The position numbers and the translations under genes are program-made. 60,112 nucleotides of DNA from Sphingomonas sp. PP-CE-1G-424 (GTDB taxonomy: Bacteria; Pseudomonadota; Alphaproteobacteria; Sphingomonadales; Sphingomonadaceae): contig NZ_SLXW01000012.1 of assembly GCF_004341085.1 (NCBI RefSeq), positions 1 through 60,112 on the forward strand, written 5' to 3'. The notes beneath the pieces are model-generated. The model saw only the letters and a program-made list of their open reading frames with translations, did no database searches and was not told the DNA's origin. Within the stretch, counting starts at the first letter, position 1. Each line of letters starts with the position of its first letter. This document shows, one piece after another, positions 33,350 to 41,807 of the stretch.

Positions 33350-33379
33350 AAATGCATGATAGAATGCATATATGCATTC
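33337..33379. promoter_or_regulatory. Divergent promoters sharing an 18-base palindromic operator
   Basis: Plus strand: TTGAGC (33337-33342), 17 bases, TAGAAT (33360-33365), predicted start at 33372, which is the ATG of the glycosylase gene. Minus strand: TGGACG, 17 bases, TATCAT, six bases, ATG at 33349. GAATGCATATATGCATTC (33362-33379) is a perfect palindrome overlapping both promoters, and a further ATGCAT lies at 33352-33357. Binding there would block both genes. Confidence 0.65.
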
Positions 33380-34217
33380 GTCCACCGCATCCGCGAGCCA
33401 GAAGGTCGTCGCCATGGTCGGCGACGAAATGAGGTCGATCGACCTGCCGCCGTCGCATCAGCGGATCGGTAGCGGTTGGCTCGAATGGGGTGGAGCGGAC
33501 GAGATCGGCAGCCCGGCCTATTGGGCCTCGCAGGCGTGGATGTGGGGGGAGGAATATCCCACCCACTACAAGCTCGGCAGAACATTGCGGGAGGAACTGC
33601 TGGCATGCCTGCTCGGTGGATACGGCATCCCGGCCGAAGTCGGGCTCGCCGCCTATGAGCTACTGAACGCCGCGGATCGCGAAGATCCCCGTCGACTGAC
33701 ATGCCCGACGAGGGCGACGGGGTTGCTGTCCGCACCGTTGAACGTCGCCGGCAGACAGATACGCTACCGCTTCGCGGCGCAGAAGGGGCGGTACGTCGCC
33801 GCCGCACTTGCCGGGCTGGCCAACATCGATGACCAGGCCGACGATCTGACCCTGCGCGATGCGTTGACCACCCTTCCGGGGGTCGGGCCGAAGACCGCCT
33901 CCTGGATCGTGCGCAACTGGCGCGGTTCCGATAGCGTCTCGATCCTCGACGTCCACATCATCAGAGCTGCTCGCATGCTCCGCCTCTTCGACGCCGGATG
34001 GCGGGTCGAGCGGCATTACGGCCTGATGGAGGCGGCCTATCTGGATTTCGCGACCGCGATCCGTTCGCGTGCATCGATCCTGGATTCGGTCATGTGGATG
34101 ACCATGCGGCAGCTACCGTCCTCGCTGATCGCTTCGTTCGTTCCCCCAGGAATGGATCCGGACCGGATCAGTCTCCTGCGCCGTGTCACACCAAACCAAT
34201 TGACCGCGATGCAGTGA
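33372..34217 (+). CDS. OGG-like HhH-GPD DNA glycosylase
   Basis: 281 residues from the ATG at 33372; internal ATGs at 33414 and 33429 are possible. The helix-hairpin-helix LTTLPGVGPKTASWIV carries the Schiff-base lysine at 174, and SILDVHIIRAARM has the catalytic aspartate at 193. This is the pattern of bifunctional 8-oxoguanine-type glycosylase/lyases. Family members excise damaged guanine. OGG-like proteins also occur with QueC-like enzymes in type IV CBASS loci. It opens an operon of nucleotide-chemistry genes and is under the palindromic operator, which points to a specialised rather than housekeeping repair role. Confidence 0.75.
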   Translation: MHSSTASASQKVVAMVGDEMRSIDLPPSHQRIGSGWLEWGGADEIGSPAYWASQAWMWGEEYPTHYKLGRTLREELLACLLGGYGIPAEVGLAAYELLNAADREDPRRLTCPTRATGLLSAPLNVAGRQIRYRFAAQKGRYVAAALAGLANIDDQADDLTLRDALTTLPGVGPKTASWIVRNWRGSDSVSILDVHIIRAARMLRLFDAGWRVERHYGLMEAAYLDFATAIRSRASILDSVMWMTMRQLPSSLIASFVPPGMDPDRISLLRRVTPNQLTAMQ

Positions 34218-34255
34218 CGTCCCTTACGTCATCCACGATAGAGGATGACGCAGCA

Positions 34256-34570
34256 ATGTCCGGTGGAAACCCAAGTCCTACGCCTACGCCCACACCGTCA
34301 TGCAGTACTGTGCGAACAGCACCGCTCAACAGTCCACAGCCTCGCGTCGTGGCAGGACTTCGGGTCAACGACCGTCTCTATGTTCATTTGGACAAGAGCA
34401 CCGGGCGCGCTATCCTTCAGGTACGGGATATGTCAGGTGCCGTGGCGGGTTCGCTGACCTTCCTCGGCCATCTGTACCTCATAGACTGTATCGAGCAGGG
34501 TCACAGCTACGAGGCCGTCGTCCTCAACATCTCCGGCGGTGCCGTCCAGCTCCGGATCGAACCCGTATGA
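34256..34570 (+). CDS. Small beta-rich protein with Pro-Thr N-terminus
   Basis: 104 residues from the ATG at 34256 (GAGGA ten bases upstream). A Pro-Thr repeat tail (NPSPTPTPTPS) precedes a compact predicted beta domain (VAGLRVNDRLYVHLDKSTGR ... YEAVVLNISGGAVQLRIEPV). It has no membrane or signal sequence and no recognised family. The TGA overlaps the ATG of the PfkB-deoxyribosyltransferase gene (ATGA), so it is a coupled member of the operon. It could be an adaptor, or a substrate that one of the enzymes modifies (speculative). Confidence 0.55.
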   Translation: MSGGNPSPTPTPTPSCSTVRTAPLNSPQPRVVAGLRVNDRLYVHLDKSTGRAILQVRDMSGAVAGSLTFLGHLYLIDCIEQGHSYEAVVLNISGGAVQLRIEPV

Positions 34571-35757
34571 CCACTGTGGTCGGCGGCGTGTACTCGGAAC
34601 GCTGCATCGAGCCGAACTGGCGTGAGGTCTATGGATCCGCGGGCCGGGCCGCCGCCGCGATAAGCGGCGCGGTTCCAGGCGTCCGCCTCGTGACCTACCG
34701 CAGCGACCAGCTCGGTGACGGGTTGGCCAATCTCGCATCGGCCTTCGACCTGCGACTGGATGGGCCACCGGTCGGGTTCGCGATCGCCTTCGACTACACG
34801 CATTCTCTTGCGGTGCCCCGCATCGTCCCCCGGCCCGACGCCATCCACCAGCAGCCGCCGATCGAAGTCGAAGACGACGTGGTCCTCCGCTTCGGAATGC
34901 TGGAAGGGACGGCTCGCATCCGCGCCCGGCGCGCCGTCTACGATCCGCAATCCGCGTTCGATCCTCGACCGTTCGGCGAGAACGGGTCCGTGGCCGATGA
35001 GCTGGCCCTCATCCTGAACCAGCGCGAAGCGACGTGCCTCACCGGCGAAACGGATCCCGGTTCCGCAGCCGCGGTCCTGCTGGCACGCGGTGACGCGAAA
35101 GTCGTCGTCGTGAAGCGCGGCGGTCGTGGCGCCTTGGTCGCCTCCGCGGCCGGTTCGAGCCTCGTGCCCGCCTACCGGAGCGCCAGTGTCTTCAAGCTGG
35201 GTTCGGGCGACGTGTTCTCGGCGTCGTTCACGCAGTTCTGGGCCGTCGAGGGGCGCAGTCCCGCCGAGGCCGCCGATCTCGCCTCGCGCGCCACATCGCG
35301 GTACTGCGAGACCATGTCGCTGCCGATAGCAGCGGCTGCGGATCTTCAAGTTTTGGCGCCCGCCCCCGTCAGGTCGGCACCCGGACGCGTCTACATCGCC
35401 GCCCCCTTCTTCAACCTCGCGGAACTGTGGCTGGTCGAGGAGCTGCGCGACCAACTGCTCGCCGCCGGGGTCGATGTGTTCTCCCCCTTCCACAATGTCG
35501 GACCGGGCAGCGCCGAGCTGGTGGCACCGCTCGATCTGGCGGCGCTCGACGAATGCGACGCCGTGCTCGCCGTCCTCAACGGTGGGGACGCCGGCACCAT
35601 CTTCGAGATAGGCTACGCGACCGCGAAGGGCATTCCCATCGTCGCTTTGGCGCAGAACATGCGGCCGGAAGACATGAAGATGCCGGTGGGGTCCGGCTGC
35701 CTCGTCGTGACCGACGTCGTGTCGGCGATCTACCAGACGGTGTGGCAGCTGCGTTGA
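34567..35757 (+). CDS. PfkB-type kinase fused to nucleoside 2-deoxyribosyltransferase
   Basis: 396 residues. About 1-275 is a ribokinase/PfkB fold. The anion-hole region reads KLGSGDVFSASFTQFWA, where the catalytic Asp of the GAGD box is kept. About 280-396 is a nucleoside 2-deoxyribosyltransferase: RVYIAAPFFNLAELWLVEEL, VDVFSPFHNVGPGS, LDECDAVLAVLNG and GTIFEIGYATAKG with the nucleophilic glutamate. The first would phosphorylate a sugar or nucleoside. The second cleaves or exchanges the base of deoxynucleosides or their phosphates. It overlaps the genes on both sides by four bases. The fusion implies a salvage-like two-step reaction on a deoxynucleoside. Confidence 0.75.
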   Translation: MTTVVGGVYSERCIEPNWREVYGSAGRAAAAISGAVPGVRLVTYRSDQLGDGLANLASAFDLRLDGPPVGFAIAFDYTHSLAVPRIVPRPDAIHQQPPIEVEDDVVLRFGMLEGTARIRARRAVYDPQSAFDPRPFGENGSVADELALILNQREATCLTGETDPGSAAAVLLARGDAKVVVVKRGGRGALVASAAGSSLVPAYRSASVFKLGSGDVFSASFTQFWAVEGRSPAEAADLASRATSRYCETMSLPIAAAADLQVLAPAPVRSAPGRVYIAAPFFNLAELWLVEELRDQLLAAGVDVFSPFHNVGPGSAELVAPLDLAALDECDAVLAVLNGGDAGTIFEIGYATAKGIPIVALAQNMRPEDMKMPVGSGCLVVTDVVSAIYQTVWQLR

Positions 35758-36347
35758 GAGCCCTGCTCCTGTCGGGCGGTGTCGACTCCGTCGCGCTCGC
35801 GTTCTGGAAGCGACCCGAGGTCGCCATCACCGTCGACTATGGGCAGCGAGCCGCGTCGGCGGAGGTCGCGGTCTCGAAGCACGTCTGCGCGCTCATCGGC
35901 ATCGACCACGTCGTCGTGACGGCAGACTGCTCCGCGCTAGGTTCCGGCGACATGGCAGGGACCGCCCCCCTCCCCGACGCGCCCGTGTCGGAATGGTGGC
36001 CATTTCGCAACCAGCTCCTTGCAACGCTCGCGGGCATGAAAGCGGTTTCGATCGGCGTGACCGAGCTGCTGCTTGGCTCCGTCGTGTCTGACGGCACACA
36101 CGTCGATGGGACCGCGCCGTTCTATAAAATGCTGGACCGACTGTTCGCGATGCAGGAGGGTTTCCTTCGCGTATCGGCTCCCGCGCTCGAACTGACCAGT
36201 ACGGAGCTCGTCCGCGCTTCCGGCATCGGACGCGACCTGCTCGCCTGGGCCCACAGCTGCCACACGTCAGCCATCGCGTGCGGCGCCTGCCGCGGGTGCT
36301 TCAAGCATCAGCACGTTATGGAGGAGCTCTATGGCGATCCATACTGA
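35754..36347 (+). CDS. QueC-like 7-cyano-7-deazaguanine synthase homologue
   Basis: 197 residues from a TTG at 35754 that overlaps the upstream TGA. The PP-loop is LLLSGGVDSVALAFW at the N-terminus, then VDYGQRAASAEVAVSKHVC. A zinc site is formed by the cysteines of HSCHTSAIACGACRGCFKH. True QueC converts 7-carboxy-7-deazaguanine to preQ0. No queD, queE or queF gene is near, so this is a specialised paralogue like those in type IV CBASS and Qat defence loci. What acid or base it acts on here is unknown. Its stop lies 17 bases inside the next gene. Confidence 0.75.
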   Translation: MRALLLSGGVDSVALAFWKRPEVAITVDYGQRAASAEVAVSKHVCALIGIDHVVVTADCSALGSGDMAGTAPLPDAPVSEWWPFRNQLLATLAGMKAVSIGVTELLLGSVVSDGTHVDGTAPFYKMLDRLFAMQEGFLRVSAPALELTSTELVRASGIGRDLLAWAHSCHTSAIACGACRGCFKHQHVMEELYGDPY

Positions 36348-37053
36348 TGCCGAGCCCCTCCCCCGGATCCCGGGCGACAGGCCCGCAAACGCGATCGAAC
36401 TTCGCGACCTGAAGCCCCTGCCGGCTCATGTCGAAACGCCGCCGGTCGACTTCTTCGATGTGCTCGCAGGTCGACGATCGAGGGTGGGCGGCAGCGTGCC
36501 GACGGGTCTGCTCGGCAAGCTGCTCTGGCATGCGACCCAGCTCCGCGAACGCGGCTTCGACGGTCGCTTCGGGCAGTGGGAGAGCCGGCCAACCCCGTCG
36601 GCCGGCGGCATACATTCGATCCGCCTTCTGGCTATCCCGCTCGACGCGGACGACGTTGCCGGAGTCTACGACGATGCCACCCACGCCATAGGGAGATTGG
36701 ATCAAGACGCCGCGGCGGCAATCGCCCTGAACCGCGCGAGCGTCACCGAGCTGACGGCGGCGGTGGCGGGGACCACCTTGCAGCTCTTTGCGGACCCGAC
36801 CAGGCTCACAGCCTGCTACGACAACCACAGTTCGCTACTATGGCGCGACGCCGGGGCCGTCACGGCGACCTTGTGTATGACGGCGGAAGCATTGGGCCTG
36901 AACGCGGTGCCGCTGGGTCGTCACGGGGATGAGGTAGCGCATGCCTTCGGGTTACCGGCCTACGTGGTCGGTCTGGGCGCAGTTCACATCGGAGCCCGTT
37001 CTTCTGCGAACGATACGGTTAGAGATCCGACATTGGAGCACACACGACGATGA
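36331..37053 (+). CDS. SagB/nitroreductase-family flavoprotein
   Basis: 240 residues. The nitroreductase landmarks are VDFFDVLAGRRSRVGGSVPT at the N-terminal side (RxSxR-like FMN phosphate binding), PSAGGIHSIRLLAIPL, and LLWRDAGAVTATLCMTAEAL followed by GLNAVPLGRHGDEVAHAFGL. SagB-type members use FMN to oxidise azolines or reduce bases and quinones. It overlaps the QueC-like gene, with GGAGGA in the overlap, and the dGTPase start overlaps its stop. A redox step on a purine or deazapurine would fit the neighbours, but that is inference. Confidence 0.65.
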   Translation: MAIHTDAEPLPRIPGDRPANAIELRDLKPLPAHVETPPVDFFDVLAGRRSRVGGSVPTGLLGKLLWHATQLRERGFDGRFGQWESRPTPSAGGIHSIRLLAIPLDADDVAGVYDDATHAIGRLDQDAAAAIALNRASVTELTAAVAGTTLQLFADPTRLTACYDNHSSLLWRDAGAVTATLCMTAEALGLNAVPLGRHGDEVAHAFGLPAYVVGLGAVHIGARSSANDTVRDPTLEHTRR

Positions 37054-38414
37054 ATACCGAAGAGCCCTCCACGAGCTGGGCAGCGCGAAGGGAAAAATGG
37101 GATCCGCAGAAGGAGGACGCTCGCGACGGTCCCGCCACCGACTATGCGCGCGTCATCCACTCGGCCTCCTTCCGTCGCCTCCAGGGCAAGACCCAGATCC
37201 TGAACCTCGGGGACAGCGACTTCTACCGGAACAGGCTCACCCACTCGATCGAGGTCGCGCAGATCGCCGGGGGGCTCGCCCGTCAGATGAAGAAGGACTT
37301 CGCGGAACATCCAGCGTTCGAATGGATCCCCGAACTCGCGATGATCCAGGCCATTGGCGCCACCCATGACCTGGGCCATCCGCCGTTCGGACACGGTGGC
37401 GAGTACGCCCTTAATTATGTGATGAGGAAGGCCGGAGGCTTCGAAGGCAATGGGCAGACGCTTCGAATTCTAGCCCGGCTCGAGCGCTTCTCCAAAAACG
37501 CGGGGGCCAACCTAACGCGCAGGACCATGCTCGGCGTCCTGAAGTATCCGGCGCCCTACCTGTCCATCCGCAACCCCGATCGGAAAGCCGAACCGCGGCT
37601 CATGAAGGGCACGAGCGTCGTGCAGCTGATCGACCGGGGGAGCTGCAAGCCGCCGAAATGCTACCTCGACTCCGAACAGGACGTCGTCGACTGGCTTCTG
37701 CAGCCACTGAGCGACCAGGATCGCGACCGCTTCACGAGCTGGGACGCCGTTCCGGGGAAGCACGGCAAGACCAGACACAAGTCCTTCGACTGCAGCATCA
37801 TGGATCTGGCCGACGACATCGCCTTCGGCGTCCATGACCTCGAGGATGCGCTTGCCATGGGGTTGATGGACGCCGACGATCTACGGGAGATGATCCCCGA
37901 GAACGTCTCCGGATGTTTCCTGGACGCGCTGAAGGAACGCTATCCGGACGAATTCGGAAACGACGTCCATGGTGGCTTCATAGCAGCGCTAGCGGACGAA
38001 GGTCGTCGCAAGCGCTGCATCAGCCGAATGGTGCACCACTTCATCACCCACGTTCAGATCACCACGGACGAGGCGTTCGAGGCACCGCTGCTGCGCTATC
38101 GTGCCGATCTCCCGCTTCGTCAGCGCGTCTTCCTCGACGCGCTCAAGGACGCGGTCATGATCAAGGTCATCCAGAGCGCGTCGGTCCAGCACCTCGAATT
38201 CAAGGGCCAGAACATGGTCGTCGCGGTGTACGACGCGCTGGCGTCCGATCCCGAGAAGCTGCTGCCGGACTCCACGCGCGCGAGGTACGCCGCCGCGGAC
38301 GACAAGCGGCGGGTGATCTGCGACCACATCTCAGGCATGACCGACAGCTTCCTACTCAAGACGTACGAGCGCCTGTTCAGCCCGCGCATGGGTTCGGTGT
38401 TCGATCGAATCTAG
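37050..38414 (+). CDS. HD-domain deoxyguanosine triphosphatase, anti-phage type
   Basis: 454 residues. The N-terminal RVIHSASFRRLQGKTQILNL and NRLTHSIEVAQIAGGLARQM are the substrate and metal region of dGTPases. IGATHDLGHPPFGHGGE contains the HD metal pair, and MDLADDIAFGVHDLEDALAM supplies the last aspartate. It hydrolyses dGTP (and other dNTPs) to nucleoside and triphosphate. Enzymes of this branch deplete dNTPs during phage infection. It is the last gene of the operon, joined to the nitroreductase gene by ATGA. With the deoxyribosyltransferase and glycosylase upstream, the operon is centred on guanine deoxynucleotides. Confidence 0.8.
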   Translation: MNTEEPSTSWAARREKWDPQKEDARDGPATDYARVIHSASFRRLQGKTQILNLGDSDFYRNRLTHSIEVAQIAGGLARQMKKDFAEHPAFEWIPELAMIQAIGATHDLGHPPFGHGGEYALNYVMRKAGGFEGNGQTLRILARLERFSKNAGANLTRRTMLGVLKYPAPYLSIRNPDRKAEPRLMKGTSVVQLIDRGSCKPPKCYLDSEQDVVDWLLQPLSDQDRDRFTSWDAVPGKHGKTRHKSFDCSIMDLADDIAFGVHDLEDALAMGLMDADDLREMIPENVSGCFLDALKERYPDEFGNDVHGGFIAALADEGRRKRCISRMVHHFITHVQITTDEAFEAPLLRYRADLPLRQRVFLDALKDAVMIKVIQSASVQHLEFKGQNMVVAVYDALASDPEKLLPDSTRARYAAADDKRRVICDHISGMTDSFLLKTYERLFSPRMGSVFDRI

Positions 38415-38618
38415 CCGTCGAGTGGCGCCAAGCCACAACGGCAAACATTTGGGGACCTACCATTGCCGGACGCACGGTTCGTTCACCGTGTGCCTATAAC
38501 CTGCGAACGTAATGGGCGCGGCCGACTAGCTGAACCGTTCAACTTGCACCGGACATGATTTCAATTGTTGATCAACCGTGACCGCATAGCCGTTCCATGA
38601 TTACCTAAGGACGGCCAG

Positions 38619-39485
38619 ATGCGTTTCTACGCCCGCACTCGATTCCTGTTTCCCCGCAGTTTTCAACTACGGGCGTTCACGGTGTGCTTCGGCGCCGTGC
38701 ATCTGCCACTGATCGCGTTCTGCGTGACGCAGATGGTCGTGAACGCTTGGGACTGGCAGCTCTTCCTATCTCTGCTGGGAGCCACGCTAGTAGGCACGGC
38801 CGCCGGCATCGCAGGGCTTTCGGCGCTGCTAGCGCCGATCGCACACGCCACGAGCCTGCTGCGCGCGGTGCAACGCGGCGAACCCATCGGACCGGTGCCT
38901 ACGGGCGGCGAAGACCTGGTCGGCGCGCTGCTCGCGGGCGTTTCGGATGCCGCCGCAGAGACCGCCGCGCGGATCGACCGGCTGGCCGAAGCTGCCGAAA
39001 GAGACGTGATGACCGGACTGCGCAACCGCCGCGGGTTCATGGACGCGATCGTCCCGCTGCTTAATGACGATCGCAGTTCGGTGGTCGGAATGATCGATCT
39101 CGATCACTTCAAGGGCATCAACGACCGCTTCGGACACCGCGAAGGCGACCGCGTTCTCCGCGCGTTCGGCGAGCGCCTGGAACGTGGCCTGCGGCGAACC
39201 GATCTGGCTGCGCGCTGGGGTGGTGAGGAGTTTGCCATCCTGCTGCCGGACACGGATCTGGACGAGGCCAACAAGATCGTGAACCGGCTGCGCGTCACGC
39301 TAAACGGGGAAGGCTTCGGTGTCTCGCCGAACGGTCCCGTGACCTTCTCCTGCGGCCTCGCGATCGTCCGCAACTATGCCTCGCTGACCGGAGCGATGCA
39401 TAAGGCCGATGTCGCGTTGTACGACGCCAAGAGGGCCGGCCGGGACCGGGTTATCGCCTGCCCCGACGCAATACTCGCCGAATGA
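38619..39485 (+). CDS. Diguanylate cyclase (GGDEF domain), membrane-bound
   Basis: 288 residues. There are two N-terminal membrane helices (about 22-45 and 50-75), a HAMP-like linker (AHATSLLRAVQRGEPIGPVP), then a GGDEF domain. DVMTGLRNRRGFMDAIV opens it, VVGMIDLDHFKGINDRFGHR binds metal and GTP, and the active-site motif is GGEEF in RWGGEEFAILL. The RxxD inhibitory site reads RRTD five residues before it. It should synthesise c-di-GMP from two GTP at the inner membrane. AAGGAC precedes the ATG by six bases. Monocistronic, with a strong hairpin 49 bases after the stop. Confidence 0.85.
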   Translation: MRFYARTRFLFPRSFQLRAFTVCFGAVHLPLIAFCVTQMVVNAWDWQLFLSLLGATLVGTAAGIAGLSALLAPIAHATSLLRAVQRGEPIGPVPTGGEDLVGALLAGVSDAAAETAARIDRLAEAAERDVMTGLRNRRGFMDAIVPLLNDDRSSVVGMIDLDHFKGINDRFGHREGDRVLRAFGERLERGLRRTDLAARWGGEEFAILLPDTDLDEANKIVNRLRVTLNGEGFGVSPNGPVTFSCGLAIVRNYASLTGAMHKADVALYDAKRAGRDRVIACPDAILAE

Positions 39486-39533
39486 TCGGCGAGCATCAAA
39501 CCGATTACGCACATGCAGAATTAAGGCATCTTC

Positions 39534-39566
39534 CATGAGGTTCTCGCCGTCGCCGAGAACCTCATG
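39534..39566. terminator. 13-bp perfect stem-loop between convergent genes
   Basis: CATGAGGTTCTCG (39534-39546) pairs perfectly with CGAGAACCTCATG (39554-39566) around a seven-base loop. It lies between the diguanylate cyclase gene and the convergent oxidoreductase gene. T-runs on either side are weak (TTTCC follows), so it may act as a bidirectional terminator or mRNA-stabilising stem. Confidence 0.55.
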
Positions 39567-39714
39567 TCAGTTTCCTTAGGGCCGCTTTGCCGACTCCCGC
39601 ATGATCGGGATCCTCGGGCGATAGCTGCATTGAGGAAGGTAGACGTTTCTACCAACGCGGGCCGCTATCCTCTGTTGAAGGAAGCCGCATCACATCAATT
39701 GCCGAACGGACTCT

Positions 39715-40710
39715 TCAGTCGCGCTCGATCACCACCTTGCCGATCGCCTTGCCGGACTCGACACGTTCATGCGCGGAACGCGCGCCTCCCACCGAGAACG
39801 GGTGCCGACTGTCGATCAGGGGGGTGACGGCGCCTGCGTCGATCAGTTCGGCGAGACGCCGCAGAATCTCTCCGTGTTCATGACGGTCGATGTTGTGGAT
39901 GAGCTGGATCGGCATGAAGACGAGGTCGAGCCGCAGCGCCTTGAAGTGCATGTCGGTGAGATCATAGGTGTCGTAACCGATGATGGAGACGACATGCCCC
40001 TTCATCCTCGCCAACTTCAACGCCGACTGCAGGGAGCTGCCGCCGACCGTGTCGAAGACGATGTCGAAGCCTTCGCCCGCGGTAATGCGCTGCACCGCGT
40101 CCTCCGGTGCTTCGCTGGGGTAGAGGATAATCTCCTCGGCTCCGAGCCCGCGGGCGACATCGCCCTTCTCCGGCGTCGAAACAGCCGCGGTCACCCGAGC
40201 TCCCATGGCCCGCGCGATCTGCACGGCGATGTGGCCGACGCCGCCGGTCCCGCCCTGAATGAGCACGTTGGACCGCGGCGTGATCCTCGCCCGGCCCACC
40301 AACGCCTCCCATGCCGTTATCCCGACGAGCGGGACGGCCGCCGCTTCGCCGAAGCTGAGACTCGATGGCATGTGGGCGAGCAGGTCGGCATCCGCCTCCA
40401 TCTGGTCGGCGAGGGCACCCGGGATCCCCACGACGCCGCCGGCGCTGCCATAGACCTTGTCACCAGGCCGGAACTTCGTAACGCCATCGCCAACCGATCG
40501 CACGATACCCGCGACGTCGAAATGCAGGATCGCGGGGAAGGTCAGTCCCTGGGTGCCCTCCGACCCCTCGCGGATCTTGGTGTCGACGGGATTGACGCTC
40601 GTCGCCTTCACATCGACGATGACGTAGCCCGGGCGAGGCTGCGGATCGGCTATCTCGATGTCTTCGAACACTTCGGTGGAGCCGTGACGCTGAATTACTA
40701 TCGCTCGCAT
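39715..40710 (-). CDS. Zinc-free MDR quinone oxidoreductase-like enzyme
   Basis: 331 residues from the ATG at 40710 (four codons inside the longest frame). It is a medium-chain dehydrogenase/reductase. SVNPVDTKIREGSEG and DVAGIVRSVGDGVTKFRPGD form the N-terminal domain, and the NADPH-binding loop is LIQGGTGGVGHIAVQIARAM. No structural-zinc cysteine lobe or catalytic Cys-His pair is present, so it is a quinone oxidoreductase/enoyl-type reductase. It is divergent from a LysR-type gene that is now frameshifted, a classic pairing in which the regulator senses the substrate, and may therefore be misregulated here. Confidence 0.8.
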   Translation of the reverse strand: MRAIVIQRHGSTEVFEDIEIADPQPRPGYVIVDVKATSVNPVDTKIREGSEGTQGLTFPAILHFDVAGIVRSVGDGVTKFRPGDKVYGSAGGVVGIPGALADQMEADADLLAHMPSSLSFGEAAAVPLVGITAWEALVGRARITPRSNVLIQGGTGGVGHIAVQIARAMGARVTAAVSTPEKGDVARGLGAEEIILYPSEAPEDAVQRITAGEGFDIVFDTVGGSSLQSALKLARMKGHVVSIIGYDTYDLTDMHFKALRLDLVFMPIQLIHNIDRHEHGEILRRLAELIDAGAVTPLIDSRHPFSVGGARSAHERVESGKAIGKVVIERD

Positions 40711-40807
40711 AATTCGTTCCAATCAGTTGCTACCGGACTGATTTGATGATTACCGAGCGTCGTCCATCACTCCGAATTTGCATGTCATTCCTTCCAATGC
40801 GGCGATA

Positions 40808-41721
40808 ATGATGCTGAACTCGATCAGCGACCTGAGGCTCTTCCTGGCGATACTGGAACAGGGCTCGATCGCCGCTGCGGCCGCGCAGTCCCGCCTGACC
40901 GCCGCGGCTGCCAGCAAGCGGCTCATGGCGCTCGAGGACGGGATCGGAAAACGTCTGTTCCACAGGAGCACCCGCGCGCTGCGACCGACGTCGACGCGCT
41001 AGAGTTCCTCCCCTTGGTCAGGGCGCTGGTGGCTAGAGCGGATGAGGCGGATCGGTTCCTTGGCGGCGCCAGCGAGGTGTCCGGCCACCTCCGGCTCACA
41101 GCTTCGGCGACTTTCGCCGACCGCTTCCTCGGACCTGTCCTGGACACGTTCCTCCGCCTCCATCCGAAGGTCACCATCGATGTCGATCTGACCGACCGCG
41201 TCCTCGATCTGATCAGCGAAGGGGTCGATGTCGCGATCCGCTATGGCAATTTGGAGGACTCGAGGCTGGTAGCTCGCAGATTGCTGAAGGGGCGACAGAT
41301 CCTGTGCGCCTCGCCGCAGTATCTCGACCGGTTCGGTCGCCCCGAAAAGCCTGACGATCTTCTTACCCATCGCTGCCTCGTCCTGGGAAGCAACGATCGG
41401 TGGCGGATCGAGCATCACGGTCAGTGGGAAACGGCCCACGTGTCGCCGGCATTCACGTCGAGCATGGGTGCGATGGTACGGCAGATGGCGATCCGCGGCC
41501 ACGGTGTCGCGCTTCTGGCGGACTGGCTGGTCGGTCACGACCTGTCCGAAGGCGCGTTGGAACAGGTCCTGCCGGGCCTGCTGACCCCCGAGGTCGGGAT
41601 CTATGCGGTCTACCCGAGCCGGGACCATATGCCGGTCCGGCTTCGCATCCTGATCGATCACCTGGTGACGAGCCTGGGTGACGGGACCGAAGTGACGCCG
41701 ACCGCGATCGAGCGCGGATGA
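40808..41721 (+). pseudogene. LysR-type regulator split by a frameshift
   Basis: From the ATG at 40808 the first frame encodes the winged HTH (ISDLRLFLAILEQGSIAAAA ... KRLFHRSTRALRPTST) and ends at TAG near 41000. The second frame continues in register with DALEFLPLVRALVARADEAD and the entire co-inducer-binding domain (ASATFADRFLGPVLDTFLRL to about 41721). Total length would be about 304 residues, normal for LysR proteins. A single-base indel between about 40985 and 41000 explains the break. The regulator is inactive unless this is a sequence error. It lies divergent from the oxidoreductase it would control. Confidence 0.75.
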
Positions 41722-41807
41722 CGGATTCGGCCCGCACAATTTACCGTAGTTTGATCGCAGACACGGCGTTCGCGCAGCGTATTGGTCGACCCGCTTTCGA
41801 CGATGCT

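Noticed and set aside
33998..34255. Upstream extension of the small beta-rich protein
   Set aside because: It would overlap the glycosylase gene by over 200 bases. The ATG at 34256 has a ribosome site and starts the plausible protein.
33372..38414. Type IV CBASS or Qat system
   Set aside because: OGG-like and QueC-like genes are shared with those loci, but no CD-NTase, TGT-like, QatA ATPase or TatD nuclease gene is present.
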